From positions 1,922,001 to 1,986,000 of the forward strand of contig NZ_JAUSZZ010000001.1 in NCBI RefSeq assembly GCF_030818075.1: a stretch of DNA of 64,000 nucleotides. Direction: 5' to 3'. This document shows positions 26,577 to 35,768 of this stretch, piece by piece. Within the stretch, counting starts at the first letter, position 1. Each line of letters starts with the position of its first letter. The notes under the pieces were generated by a model that worked only from the letters and a program-made list of their open reading frames with translations, did not search any database and was not told the origin of the DNA. The stretch comes from Microbacterium proteolyticum (GTDB lineage: Bacteria; Actinomycetota; Actinomycetes; Actinomycetales; Microbacteriaceae). The position numbers and the translations under genes are program-made.

Positions 26577-28531
26577 TAGCTGACACCGTCCGATTTGGTG
26601 ACGGGTTCGCGCACGATGAATGAGTCGCGAGCCTTCACCTCCGTGTACTCGTTACCAAACACATCGAGATAGACGATCATCGCGAAGTCCCCCAAGCTCT
26701 TGCCGCTCAACTCGATCTTCCAGTCGCTGTCCTCGAGCTCGGCAGCGAACTTTACCTCGTCCAGCACGAACGGCGGCGCTGAGTCCGAGTCTGCTGCCTG
26801 ATCATACGGATAGTCGAAGTCGATCAGGACCGCCGCCAGAGTTTTTCGATTACCTCGTGCCGTGACTCCACGGGCCAACGCTTCGCTGTTGAACTCCTCG
26901 ATGCGCACAAACGCGACCTCGGAATCGCCGTTCTGTTCTCGCCAGTAGTCGCATCGCACGGAAGGCTGCTGAATGAAATCGAAGCCCACGGCGTCGACGG
27001 TGCGGTTCACATCGTCCGCATCAATCGGCTGGCGCAACGCCTCGAAGGGGCGGTCGTGCAGCTCGTTCACTATCGAGTACGGAATCCGCAGGACGTAGTA
27101 GCGGACTTCACCGTGGTCGATGTAGTCCTCAAGGAACGCGACGCTCGCAGCGGGGGCAATGATGAAGACATCGGCGCTGGATCGGCTCCCGATCTGCGAG
27201 TGGAGATTGTCTATGAACCCGTGATCGAGAACAACGCCACCGTCTTGCCTGTGATTGAAGACGAGGACGTCCGCGCCGTTTCGGTAGCCGTCAAGCTCGA
27301 TCCCAGCGACCTTGTGTGGATCGTCCACGCACCCAAAGAGGTTCAGGGCGAAGAACCGCCAGTCGAGCCACGCGAGGTCGCGAAGTCGAGCGAAGTCATA
27401 AAGGCCAGCATTGCTAAGCGTGAAGGGCGACGCCGAGAGCGATCGACCCTTGTTGCCGATGTTCGCCTTTAGGCTCAACATCCGCTTTTGGATTGTATAA
27501 ACAGCAAGCTTGCCGGAGTCAATTGCGATCCATCGACGCCCCAGCTTCTCCGCGACCGCGGGCGTTGTTCCCGAACCAGCGAATGCGTCCAGCACAAGGT
27601 CGCCTGGTTTCGTAGTTGCGCTAATGATGCGTTCGAGGAGCGCCTCTGGCTTCTGCGTGGGGTACCGCTGATTCTGGCTGCGGTCCGCAGGCTGAAGCAT
27701 GGACATCCGCCACACATCGTCAACGGCCTTTGTATCTGTCTCCTGGTATATGACCTTGCCGTCCGAGCCCCTCACGTTGACGAGCTTCTGCGTCTCTTTG
27801 TTCCACTTGCGAGCGAGCTGTTTAACGGGACCTTCCAGGCGCAACTCCTTCAACGGCGTGAAGTTGAAAGTCGACGTCTTCGAGTACCAGTAGATGACGT
27901 CGTGATTTGAGGCGAACCTTTTAACGTTGCCCTGCATCTTGTTGTAGTAGTGCCAAACGATTTCGTTTCGGAAGTTGCGTTCCCCGAAGACTTCGTCCAT
28001 GAGCACCTTGACGTAATGCCCCTTCTTGGAGTCGAGGTGCACAAAAATCGATCCATCATCAGATAGAAGCTCGCGAAGCATAATCAGGCGGCGACGCAGG
28101 AACTCGAGGAAGGCCGCGCCGACCACACGATCCTGGTACGCCCTCTCCTCGTCGCCCCCAACGAAATCGCGAGCTGAAGCGAACGGTGGGTCAATGTAGA
28201 TCAGGCGGGCACCGGGCTGGCCATCAGCACTTTTAAGTTCGCCGCTGCGCTTCAGGTCAAGCAGCGTCTTTGCGGCTTGGAGGTTGTCTCCGAAGATCAG
28301 GCGGTTGGCCCACCCCGAACCCGGAGGGGCGCCAAACTCGCGGATCACCTGGAGAGGAACGGCCATCGTATTTGCGATGACGTCTTCCTCGCGCTCCTTC
28401 CCGACGTACGTGAGCTCGTACTCGTGCCGATCAGGCGGGAAAAGCGAGCTCTTGTACTCGCGCGGTAGGTCCTCGCCTCTTGCCAGCAGTTCTGCCAGAT
28501 GGGCACGCTCGTCCGTCGATAGTCCGCTCAT
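26576..28531 (-). CDS. mod: Type III modification methyltransferase Mod, N6-adenine, beta class
   Basis: Methylates adenine in an asymmetric site and provides target recognition for Res. The 651-residue protein has motif IV DPPF at 114-117 ahead of motif I FAGSGTT at 317-323 (the beta-class order), and a variable target-recognition region between. The ATG is at 28531. res starts at its stop codon, so both are one operon. Codon use is less GC-biased than the core genes, consistent with transfer. With Res broken it may act as an orphan methylase. Confidence 0.9.
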   Translation of the reverse strand: MSGLSTDERAHLAELLARGEDLPREYKSSLFPPDRHEYELTYVGKEREEDVIANTMAVPLQVIREFGAPPGSGWANRLIFGDNLQAAKTLLDLKRSGELKSADGQPGARLIYIDPPFASARDFVGGDEERAYQDRVVGAAFLEFLRRRLIMLRELLSDDGSIFVHLDSKKGHYVKVLMDEVFGERNFRNEIVWHYYNKMQGNVKRFASNHDVIYWYSKTSTFNFTPLKELRLEGPVKQLARKWNKETQKLVNVRGSDGKVIYQETDTKAVDDVWRMSMLQPADRSQNQRYPTQKPEALLERIISATTKPGDLVLDAFAGSGTTPAVAEKLGRRWIAIDSGKLAVYTIQKRMLSLKANIGNKGRSLSASPFTLSNAGLYDFARLRDLAWLDWRFFALNLFGCVDDPHKVAGIELDGYRNGADVLVFNHRQDGGVVLDHGFIDNLHSQIGSRSSADVFIIAPAASVAFLEDYIDHGEVRYYVLRIPYSIVNELHDRPFEALRQPIDADDVNRTVDAVGFDFIQQPSVRCDYWREQNGDSEVAFVRIEEFNSEALARGVTARGNRKTLAAVLIDFDYPYDQAADSDSAPPFVLDEVKFAAELEDSDWKIELSGKSLGDFAMIVYLDVFGNEYTEVKARDSFIVREPVTKSDGVS

Positions 28532-28676
28532 AGCTCGTCTCTCGCGCCAGGGTTGTGAAGGTGTGGGCGCCTGCCGTCATGATACGAGTGACCACCGACA
28601 CCCCACGTCTTGGGCCGACGTCAAGTAGATTCTCGACGTCGGCCGCAGCGCCTGGCTGGGCGGTGAGCACGGCGAT

Positions 28677-29008
28677 CTAGGGCGTGTCTGACAATGTCTT
28701 GGTCCAGGTGATGGTGGCGTGGATGAGGACGGCGGCGCGGAATACGACCGCCAACTTGTCGTAGCGGGTGGCGAGGCCTCGCCATTGCTTGGTGTGGCAA
28801 AACCGCCGCTCGATGACGTTGCGGTTGCGGTAGTCATCGGCGTCGAGCCCGACGGGCCTGCCGCCGCGGGATCCGCGGCGTTTGCGGTGACCTTGCTGGT
28901 CACGCGGTTCCGGGATCACGGCCTTGATTCCCCGGCCGCGCAGGTGCGCTCGAATCGCGCGCGACGAGTACGCCTTGTCGCCGCGGACCGCATTCGGACG
29001 TGTGCGAG
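28677..29008 (-). pseudogene. 3' fragment of an IS5-family transposase
   Basis: Encodes only the C-terminal DDE part: RPNAVRGDKAYSS (second D region), then IPEPRDQQGHRKRRGSRGGRP, RNVIERRFCHTKQWRGLATRYDK (the Y-2-R-3-E-6-K signature) and the end TWTKTLSDTP. The 5' part is missing because an IS3 element abuts at 29009. A terminal-repeat-like GGGCGTGTCTGAC lies at the 3' end. Confidence 0.8.
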
Positions 29009-29039
29009 TGAAGCGCCCTGGGTCTGATGGAGACTCGCG

Positions 29040-29972
29040 CTATTTGATTCCGACCAGCTGATCGCGGTCGGCTTGGACAGCATAGAACGCGTTCTCGAAC
29101 TCGGCGGGCGGGACGTCGCCGAGGTAGCCGTGGAGGCGCTCGGTGTTGTGCCAGTGGACCCAGCCGAGGGTCGCGAGCTCGAGATCCTCGACGGTCTTCC
29201 ACGGCCCGGATCGTGCCGGCCCGCGGACGAGTTCGGCCTTGAAGTACCCATTGACTGTCTCGGCCAGGGCGTTGTCATAGCTGTCGCCGACGGTCCCGAT
29301 CGACGGGGTGGCGCCGATCTCCGCGAGCCGCTCCCCGTAGCGAATCGACGTGAATTGAGAGCCCGCATCGCTGTGACACCGCAGGTCCGCGTGGCGGTGC
29401 CCGCGGGACCAGCGTGCCATCTCGATCGCGTCGAGGACCATCTCGGTACGCATGTGCGACGCGACCCGCCACCCCACGATCATCCGACTGAACGCGTCGA
29501 CGATGAAGCAGACGTAAGCGACGCCAGCCCACGTCGGCACGAACGTCAAATCGGTCACCCAAAGCCGGTTCGGTGCGGTCGAGGTGAACTCCCGCCGCAC
29601 CAGATCCGGGTGTCTGGCCGATGTCGGATCCGCCCTGGTGGTCTTGACCCGCTTCGAACGTCTCACGCCCTCGATCCCGGCTGCCCGCATCAGCCGCGCG
29701 GTCTGATCCCGTCCGATCATGATCCCGACGCGTCCGGCAGCCTTCCAAAGCTTGCGGACCCCGTAGACCCGGTAGTTCACGTCCCACAACTGCACCAGCT
29801 GCGGGATCAGCTCTTCGTCGCGGACGGCGCGAGCTGACGGGGAACGGGTCTTGGCGGCGTAATAGCTGCTCGGAGCCACCTGCAGCAATCTGCAGATGAG
29901 CTCGACTCCGAGCCGGCGACCATCGACCAGGTCGTCCTTGTTCGCGTCGATGAACGCGACTACTTCCGGTAG
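29040..29972 (-). CDS. IS3 transposase OrfB (DDE integrase)
   Basis: Catalytic half of the IS3 transposase, made as an OrfAB fusion by -1 frameshifting. It starts in frame around LPEVVAFIDANKDDL with no good start codon of its own. The rve-type core shows the catalytic triad: D in WVTDLTFVP, D in CHSDAGSQFTS and E in ALAETVNGYFK. The full C-terminus is present, so the element could be active. Confidence 0.85.
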   Translation of the reverse strand, partial: LPEVVAFIDANKDDLVDGRRLGVELICRLLQVAPSSYYAAKTRSPSARAVRDEELIPQLVQLWDVNYRVYGVRKLWKAAGRVGIMIGRDQTARLMRAAGIEGVRRSKRVKTTRADPTSARHPDLVRREFTSTAPNRLWVTDLTFVPTWAGVAYVCFIVDAFSRMIVGWRVASHMRTEMVLDAIEMARWSRGHRHADLRCHSDAGSQFTSIRYGERLAEIGATPSIGTVGDSYDNALAETVNGYFKAELVRGPARSGPWKTVEDLELATLGWVHWHNTERLHGYLGDVPPAEFENAFYAVQADRDQLVGIK

Positions 29973-30304
29973 TGGCGGTCGAGCTCCGCCCCGAAGAAAG
30001 ACGCGGCCCGCTTCAGCACCTCGTTGGCGCGGCGCAGCTCCCGGTTCTCCTGCTCCAGCTCCCGGATCCGCTGCGCCTCCGTGGTGCTCACGCCCGCGGT
30101 GACGCCGTCGTCGATGTCGGCCCGCTTCACCCACATCCGCACGGACTCGACCCCATAGCCGAGCTGCGTAGCGACCCGCTGCACCGTCCCCTGGGTGACT
30201 CCGAGCTCGGCGCGCAGCGTCCTCACCATCCGCACCGCGGCGGCCTTCTCCTCATCCGAATACCCACGCGTCGTCGGCTTCCCGATCGCCTGTTCCTTCG
30301 GCAT
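29960..30304 (-). CDS. IS3 transposase OrfA (HTH)
   Basis: 114 residues with a helix-turn-helix (GTVQRVATQLGYGVESVRMWVKRA) and a C-terminal leucine-zipper helix (IRELEQENRELRRANEVLKRA) that overlaps orfB. The ATG at 30304 (MPKEQAIGKP) is preferred to 30343 because the extension would begin in the IS end. Confidence 0.85.
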   Translation of the reverse strand: MPKEQAIGKPTTRGYSDEEKAAAVRMVRTLRAELGVTQGTVQRVATQLGYGVESVRMWVKRADIDDGVTAGVSTTEAQRIRELEQENRELRRANEVLKRAASFFGAELDRHYRK

Positions 30305-30520
30305 AACCCCATCCTCGTTTCCAAGGTCAGGAGCCTCCAACAAACCCAGGGCGCTTCATTCCTCCTTTGTGCGCGCGACCGGGAACCGGGATGGTTCTCG
30401 TGGAATCGCGGAGCACAAACGAGGGGGCTGGGCCTCAATCGGGGGAATGGTCGGGGCGGCCGGCGAGCTGCGTCCTTACGTGGACGTGCTCGAGCCGGCC
30501 GCCGGGGTAGAGGCGGTGCC

Positions 30521-30862
30521 TCAGGTTGTCGTGGCCTTCGCCCGCGGCGTCTTCGGCGCTGGGGTGGCATCGAAGATGGCGGCGATGGCGTCGCGTTTGC
30601 CTGCTGCCTCGCGTTCGATCTCGTCGCGGACGTCTTGTGCGCGGCGTTGGATGGCTGGGTCGGCTTTGGTTGTGTCGATCCAGGCTTCGATGGCGAGGCG
30701 GACTTCGTCGGTGACGGTCCGGTCGTTGAGCTGGGCGATGATGTCCAGCTGGGTGCGGGTGGACTCGTTGAGTCTCACCGCGAGGGGTTTGATCGGGCCG
30801 TAGCCGAGTCCATTGGCGGACGCGGGCGTGGCGGGTGTGGTGGTGGCGTTGGACTCGCTCAT
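30521..30862 (-). CDS. Ribbon-helix-helix-like small protein
   Basis: 113 residues with PLAVRLNESTRTQLDIIAQLNDRTVTDEVRLAIEAWI, which has the spacing of a ribbon-helix-helix DNA-binding domain (beta-strand, then two helices). The C-terminal half is a charged helix. Such proteins are frequent on actinobacterial plasmids and ICEs as partition or relaxosome accessories; no partner gene is adjacent. The region 30863-31130 has no gene. Confidence 0.6.
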   Translation of the reverse strand: MSESNATTTPATPASANGLGYGPIKPLAVRLNESTRTQLDIIAQLNDRTVTDEVRLAIEAWIDTTKADPAIQRRAQDVRDEIEREAAGKRDAIAAIFDATPAPKTPRAKATTT

Positions 30863-31130
30863 GAGCGGGTCACCTCCTTGACGGGTGCGGCCGAGAACTC
30901 AGGACGAATTCTCTACAGACCGCAGACCGGCAACGAAGTGCGTGGGAGCGGGTGCCAGAACTGAACTGCAGCACCCGCTGTATCCAGTGAACGACGGAAC
31001 GCGCGGGGTGCCAACCGTCCGATCGAACAGCGCCGCCTATCCCCCAATCTGCTGCCGCCTCCGTATCGGAGCGCGGCGGCACCTCGCCGGGCAAGTCACA
31101 TCGCCCAACCACCCATGGCGTCGCGGTTAG

Positions 31131-32204
31131 CCTAGGTGTTGTGGCTGGGGAGGTTGGGGGCGCGTGAGGCGGGTGTGCCGTTGATGGCGGTGTGGGGTCG
31201 GTGGTGATTGTAGTGATGCAGCCAGGGGGCGAATGCGGCTGTTCGTTCGGTTTCTGATCGGTAGGCGCGGGCGTAGGCCCATTCCTCGAGGAGGGTGCGG
31301 TTGAGGCGTTCGACTTTTCCGTTCGTCTGGGGTCGGTAGGGGCGGGTGCGAACGTGGCGGATGGGGCCGAGGGCGTCGCGGAAGGCGTGCGAGCGGTAGC
31401 CCGTGCCGTTGTCGGTCATGACGGCTTTGACGTCGATGCCGGCGTCGGTGAACCAGGCGTGGGCGCGGGTCCAGAACGCGGTCACAGTGTCTTTGCGTTC
31501 GTCGTCGAGGATCTCTGAATACGCCAGGGCGGGAGTGGTCGTCGACGGCGGAGTGGATGAAGGCGTATCCGTGGCCGATGCCGCGGCGGTTCTTCTTGCC
31601 CGCCTGGGGGCCGTGGATGCGGTGTCCGCCTCCGTCGGGGATACGTCCGAGCTTCTTGACATCCATGTGCACCAGATCGCCGGGGGCGGCAGCTTCGTAC
31701 CGGTTCGTTGTGGCGCGGCTGGTTTTGATCCGCACCCCCGTGCCGGGATCGGTCCATCGCAACGGCGGGCACCCGTAACGACGCAGGATCGCTTGCACCG
31801 TGGAGCGGTTCAGCCGCAGCTGCGCGGCGATACGCGCCGGCCCCCACCGTTTCGACACCCGCAGATTCACCACCCGCCGCTCCACCCGCCGGCAGGTGCG
31901 GTTCGGGTTCACGCGGGGCCGGGAGGAGCGATCCACCATGCCCGCCCGGCTTCGCGGTAGCGGTGAGCCCAGCGGGCCGCGGTGGTGACGCCGACACCGA
32001 AACGATCGGCGGCGCGGTGCAGAGGCCACTCGTCGTCGACGATCAAACGGGCAAGGCGCAGCCTGCCAGCGGGCGCAAGAACAGCGTTAGCGTGGGACAT
32101 CGAGGACCTTCTGGTTTGGGAGCGGTCAGTTGTGGTGACTCCACTCCACCAGAAGGTCCTCGCCTACGCTCACGTCCCTAACCACCCAGGTCAGAACACC
32201 TAGG
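31131..32204 (-). mobile_element. IS481-family insertion sequence, decayed
   Basis: Bounded by inverted ends carrying CTAGGTGTT (31132 onward, and inverted at 32195-32203). The central CTAG at each end may be a 4-bp target duplication. It contains one transposase gene broken in two places. Confidence 0.75.
31132..32100 (-). pseudogene. IS481 transposase with two frameshifts
   Basis: Starts MSHANAVLAPAGRLRLARLI with an HTH (LHRAADRFGVGVTTAARW), leaves frame near 31930, continues in a second frame (RVSKRWGPARIAAQLRLNRS... VHMDVKKLGRIPDGGGHR), and shifts again near 31530 into a third stretch (MTDNGTGYRSHAF, RPYRPQTNGKVERLNRTLLEEW, HHYNHHRPHTAI). All DDE elements are recognisable but no single product can be made. 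Confidence 0.85.
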
Positions 32205-32274
32205 GCTTTCGCACTTACCGCTCGTGAGGCTGTGTGGGGAACGGGGAAAGTGCCCCTGACTTGGGAGAATAGGG

Positions 32275-33080
32275 CTTGTCTAGAGTCTTTTTCGTCCCCA
32301 AGAAGGAGCAATTTCGAGGTAGAGAGTACCGGAGCGTATCCACGCATTCATGTCGATGCCGCGTCGGTGTCCGCAGTCGGTCAGGCGGGTGGCGTCCTGC
32401 TGACCGAAACGGTCCGCGCGACGGGCCTGGACCGGGCGCTGTCGGAGGCCTTGGCGCCGTGGCGTAAGCCATTCGCGGTCGACGATCCAGGCAAGGTCAT
32501 TACGGACCTCGCAATCGCTCTCGCGTTGGGGGCGATGCTCTCGCGGACATCGGCGTGCTACGTGAGAAGCTCGGAGTGTTCGGACGCGTCGTATCCGATC
32601 CCACATCGTCCCGCACGATTGCGGCTCTCTCTGTGGATCCGAGTCGCGAAAGACACCGGCCTACGCAACCTGCCGCTGCACGGGTTCGATCAGAACCGGA
32701 TCTGGTGCCACCTCGTCTCTCGGCCACCCCGACCAACAGACCCGACGATGGGAACCGAGACGACTCCGCCTCCGCCTCTTAAACATCCCCGCAGCGGTCG
32801 CACGCACCGGCAGACGCACCACCCTGCACCTCTCCAGCCAGACGCGATGGGCTGCAATGACTCTCGCCACAATCAGCCGGCTCCGCGCTCACGCGAGAGC
32901 TCGCGGCTGACACCGCGGACCCCACGCCCACCCACGACACAGAACACCCCGGCCTGGAAACCCGCCCAGCAGCGACGAGCGACTCAATGTCGTACCCGCA
33001 GACCAGAATCAGACCCGCACGAGCGCACCGACGCTCAGCCCACTCACCCCAGAAGCCCGCTGAAAGATCGAGGCTAGAGG
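32275..33080 (+). pseudogene. Degenerate IS1380-family transposase
   Basis: Pieces of the family are visible in different frames: GGVLLTETVRATGLDRALSE and DLAIALALGAML, then DIGVLREKLGVFGRVVSDPTSSRTIAAL, and near the 3' end LNIPAAVARTGRRTTLHLSS and AAMTLATISRLRAHARELA. The middle catalytic part is deleted. No function remains. Confidence 0.7.
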
Positions 33081-33239
33081 CGCCCTCTAGTCGATCGCAT
33101 CACTGAGGTCAAGGTTCTTGTCGAGGCAGCTGAAGTTGCTCTTGTGATACGTCGCATCATTCCGATAGCGTGCGAGTCACCTGAGCATCTCCTATTTAGT
33201 GCCTAGGTGATACATCCAAATCAAAAGTTGGGGGGCAAC

Positions 33240-33632
33240 GTGAGAAATTTCGGTCGGCGCGTGGCGGCTTCGGTGGGCGCTGTCGCGCTCGCCGCAGCTG
33301 GCACGACTTTGCTGGCGACACCGGCGATGGCATCCATCGGCGAGTGCTCGAGCGGCAGCTTCTGCCTCTGGGATAACCCAGACCAAGATGCGTACTTGTA
33401 CGGCAACAGTGGTAACGCGAGGTACGTCGGCAACTCGGCGAATGATCGTGCTTCATCGATCTACAACCACGGCAATTACTGCGACATCCGCTACTGGGAA
33501 CACGCAGATTACGGCGGGTACTACGGCGACCTCGCCCGGGGTAACTCCTACAACAATCTCGGCGCTAAGTGGATCGTGGGTCCGTCTATGACATGGACGG
33601 ATCGGATCTCTTCGTTCTACTGGGTGTGCTGA
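33240..33632 (+). CDS. Secreted peptidase-inhibitor I36-like protein
   Basis: 130 residues. The signal peptide is cut near ATPAMAS, then a small beta/gamma-crystallin-like domain follows with ECSSGSFCLWDNPD, YVGNSANDRASSIYNHG and a closing cysteine. The C-x5-CLW opening and the N-D-x-x-SS motif are those of family I36 (Streptomyces metalloproteinase inhibitor-like). Four cysteines probably form two disulfides. The GTG at 33240 follows GGGGGG. It is transcribed alone, with its own terminator, just ahead of an ABC export cassette. It may be a secreted effector rather than a true inhibitor. Confidence 0.7.
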   Translation: MRNFGRRVAASVGAVALAAAGTTLLATPAMASIGECSSGSFCLWDNPDQDAYLYGNSGNARYVGNSANDRASSIYNHGNYCDIRYWEHADYGGYYGDLARGNSYNNLGAKWIVGPSMTWTDRISSFYWVC

Positions 33633-33647
33633 AGCGACGACTAATGA

Positions 33648-33683
33648 GGCCCGGGGGGTCGAGTGATTCGGCCCCCCGGGCCT
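33648..33683 (+). terminator. Strong hairpin after the I36-like gene
   Basis: A perfect 12-bp stem AGGCCCGGGGGG / CCCCCCGGGCCT with a 12-nt loop, 16 nt after the stop codon. The following TCTCAGCTACG is only weakly T-rich. Confidence 0.7.
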
Positions 33684-33796
33684 CTCAGCTACGGTGTTTC
33701 AAAAATGACGTCGCGCGTGAACGATGTGTAAAAAATATCCGATGTAAACTCTCATGTGGAGTCCGCAAACAGTTCAAAGCAGGGGGGGGCACGAAC

Positions 33797-34657
33797 ATGA
33801 CTTTTCGAGGACGCAGGTACGCGCTTGGGATGGCCGCAGCAAGCGTCATGGTGCTAGCTGGGTGTTCTACTACTACTGATTACAGTGGAGTGGAGTTGAA
33901 GTCGGGTTTAGCAGAACTCGACCCGAGTAGTCAAACCGTGACATACCCGCTCGACGCCTATCAGCTAAGCGCGAGTGATGATAGAACCGTTCGCTACGCT
34001 GAGGATCTACTTGTGCGAGACTGCGTCGAAGAAAAAAGCAGTGACGCCGACGTCGAGATCGTTGACCGGCGGAAACTTGGTAACGAAACGACGGTTCCCT
34101 CGTCCTTCGGGCTTTGGGATCCGGAGCGTGCAGCACGTTATGGCTATTCGGACCCGCCGATGAGCGACACTATGCAAAACCTCCTTGCGCTCAACTCGAG
34201 CATGCCATCTAATGTTCAGGCGCTCTGGTCTTCCTGTTTGTCGAGCGTCGACTTCGCCTCGCACGGTCTCGATACGAGCTTCCTGTCGAGCGACACAAAT
34301 CTGGCCGCTCGCGGCTACAACGAGGCCGTTGGGCAGGCCAGCGCCACCTCGGAGTGGTCTGATGTGCGCGAACGATGGATCGACTGCGTGTCGGATGAGG
34401 GCCTCGTCCCCGATGAAATGACCTTGGCAGGCATCGAGGGAGTAGCGGAGATGGGTTCGGAGCAACAAATTCGGGCCGCACTGGTCGATGTGAGCTGCAA
34501 GAAGGACGTTGACTTTGTGCAGACTCTTGCCGACATCATCGGTAGTTACCAAATGGTTTACATCGAGCAAAACGAGTCCGCTCTGGTGGAGCAGCAGTCG
34601 AGGGCAAAGGGCGTTCTAGACGCTGCGGCGGTTGTGATCTCACAGCATGGTGGCTGA
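33797..34657 (+). CDS. Lipoprotein of unknown function, first gene of the ABC cassette
   Basis: 286 residues with a clear lipobox (VMVLAGCSTTTD, cysteine near 22) preceded by a basic N-terminus. The mature part has paired cysteines (VRDCVEEK, SSCLSS, IDCVSDE, VSCKKD) and is acidic. No domain recognised. The ATG at 33797 has a G-rich ribosome site. It overlaps the next gene by 11 nt, so it is the exported first component of the same operon. Confidence 0.7.
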   Translation: MTFRGRRYALGMAAASVMVLAGCSTTTDYSGVELKSGLAELDPSSQTVTYPLDAYQLSASDDRTVRYAEDLLVRDCVEEKSSDADVEIVDRRKLGNETTVPSSFGLWDPERAARYGYSDPPMSDTMQNLLALNSSMPSNVQALWSSCLSSVDFASHGLDTSFLSSDTNLAARGYNEAVGQASATSEWSDVRERWIDCVSDEGLVPDEMTLAGIEGVAEMGSEQQIRAALVDVSCKKDVDFVQTLADIIGSYQMVYIEQNESALVEQQSRAKGVLDAAAVVISQHGG

Positions 34658-35768
34658 AACCCATCGTCGACGACGGCGAGCCCGTCCGCACCGATGGATG
34701 ATCACAGTAACAATAGTCTCGATCGGGTTGCTCGCAGTAGCTTTCTGCGCCGGGTACACGCTCCAAGCTGGTCAGCGTCAGATCGCAGATAACGCCGTCG
34801 CCGAGATTGAGGTGTCCGCGTCCGCTGTAGATCGGACACCAAGCTTGCCTCCCTCTATCGCGACTCTTCAGTCTTCACCCGATGTCGTGGTTTCTTCCTG
34901 GATACCGGAGGGCGCGCAGCGAGCGGTCATCACGGACGTGCCAATCCAAGTAGCGAACGCAGTTCCGAATGCCCAACCCCTCATTGCGGTTTCGGGTACT
35001 CCTGTCTTTGGCCTCGAAATTTCCCTACAGCCATATAGGGACATGAGACTGGGCATGTCAGGGCCCGATATCGCGGGCCTCAATGCCGCGCTCTCTAAAG
35101 CTGGCTATGCGGTAGACGCGAATGCCGAAAAATTCGACACAGGCACTCAAGAGGCTATCGCGCAAATGTTTCAGAAGTTTGGATACATCGCTCCAGGTGA
35201 CCCGGCGGGTGCGACTCTACCATTGGCGCAGATTGTGCGTCTTACTTCTACAGAATCGATCGTTTCGAAGGTGAGTTCAAAAGGTGCGGAAGTGAGCATC
35301 GGGTCGCCAATCTTCGAAGCTGTTTCTCCTGTGAGTGAAGTCACCGTTCGCGTCGATGTTGTTTCGAGTGAGGAGTTGTCGAATGGCACTGTAGCGACCA
35401 TCGATATCCCCGGGCTCTCGGACAGCCAGCGCGGGACGGTGGTCGACGTAAGCGAATTTAGGGAAGCAGACGGTACTGAGAGCGGGAGCGATTTCCCTGG
35501 CAAAGATGTTCGAATCAGGTTGGATGTCCCATTAACGGGCGTCACCGGTGCTGTTGCATCCGTAAAATTTTCGCTGGATAGCGAGCCGAAGGTGGCGGTG
35601 CCGCTCATCGCCATCCGATCAGACTCGGGCTCGGAGTACGTAGAGCGCCGCGATACCAGCGGCGAATATAAGAGGGTCGATGTCGAGGTATCGTCTGAGG
35701 AATCTGGTTGGGCGCTGCTCGCGTCGGGATCTATCGCAGCGGGCGATACAGTTCGAATCACGCCATGA
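34647..35768 (+). CDS. Peptidoglycan-binding membrane-fusion adaptor
   Basis: 373 residues: a basic cytoplasmic tail, one transmembrane helix (ITVTIVSIGLLAVAFCAG), an HlyD/MacA-like extracytoplasmic part, and an inserted PG_binding_1 domain at about 130-175 (MRLGMSGPDIAGLNAALSKA...TGTQEAIAQMFQKFGY). The C-terminal half resembles adaptor beta-barrel domains. Such proteins pair with MacB-type ABC transporters in Gram-positives and probably anchor the pump to the wall. The stop overlaps the next start (ATGA). Confidence 0.75.
   Translation: MVAETHRRRRRARPHRWMITVTIVSIGLLAVAFCAGYTLQAGQRQIADNAVAEIEVSASAVDRTPSLPPSIATLQSSPDVVVSSWIPEGAQRAVITDVPIQVANAVPNAQPLIAVSGTPVFGLEISLQPYRDMRLGMSGPDIAGLNAALSKAGYAVDANAEKFDTGTQEAIAQMFQKFGYIAPGDPAGATLPLAQIVRLTSTESIVSKVSSKGAEVSIGSPIFEAVSPVSEVTVRVDVVSSEELSNGTVATIDIPGLSDSQRGTVVDVSEFREADGTESGSDFPGKDVRIRLDVPLTGVTGAVASVKFSLDSEPKVAVPLIAIRSDSGSEYVERRDTSGEYKRVDVEVSSEESGWALLASGSIAAGDTVRITP

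Larger units (their letters stand above)
29009..30358 (-). mobile_element. IS3-family insertion sequence
   Basis: About 1350 bp bounded by imperfect inverted repeats beginning TGAAGCGCCCTGGGT (29009 onward, and inverted ending at 30358). It carries overlapping orfA and orfB. No target duplication is visible: the left flank is an IS5 fragment and the right flank is unrelated, which points to a deletion or recombination after insertion. Confidence 0.85.

Noticed and set aside
29009..30358. Target-site duplication for the first IS3 element
   Set aside because: Flanks (GAG left, TTC right) do not match, and the left flank is a truncated IS5, so the original site has been rearranged.
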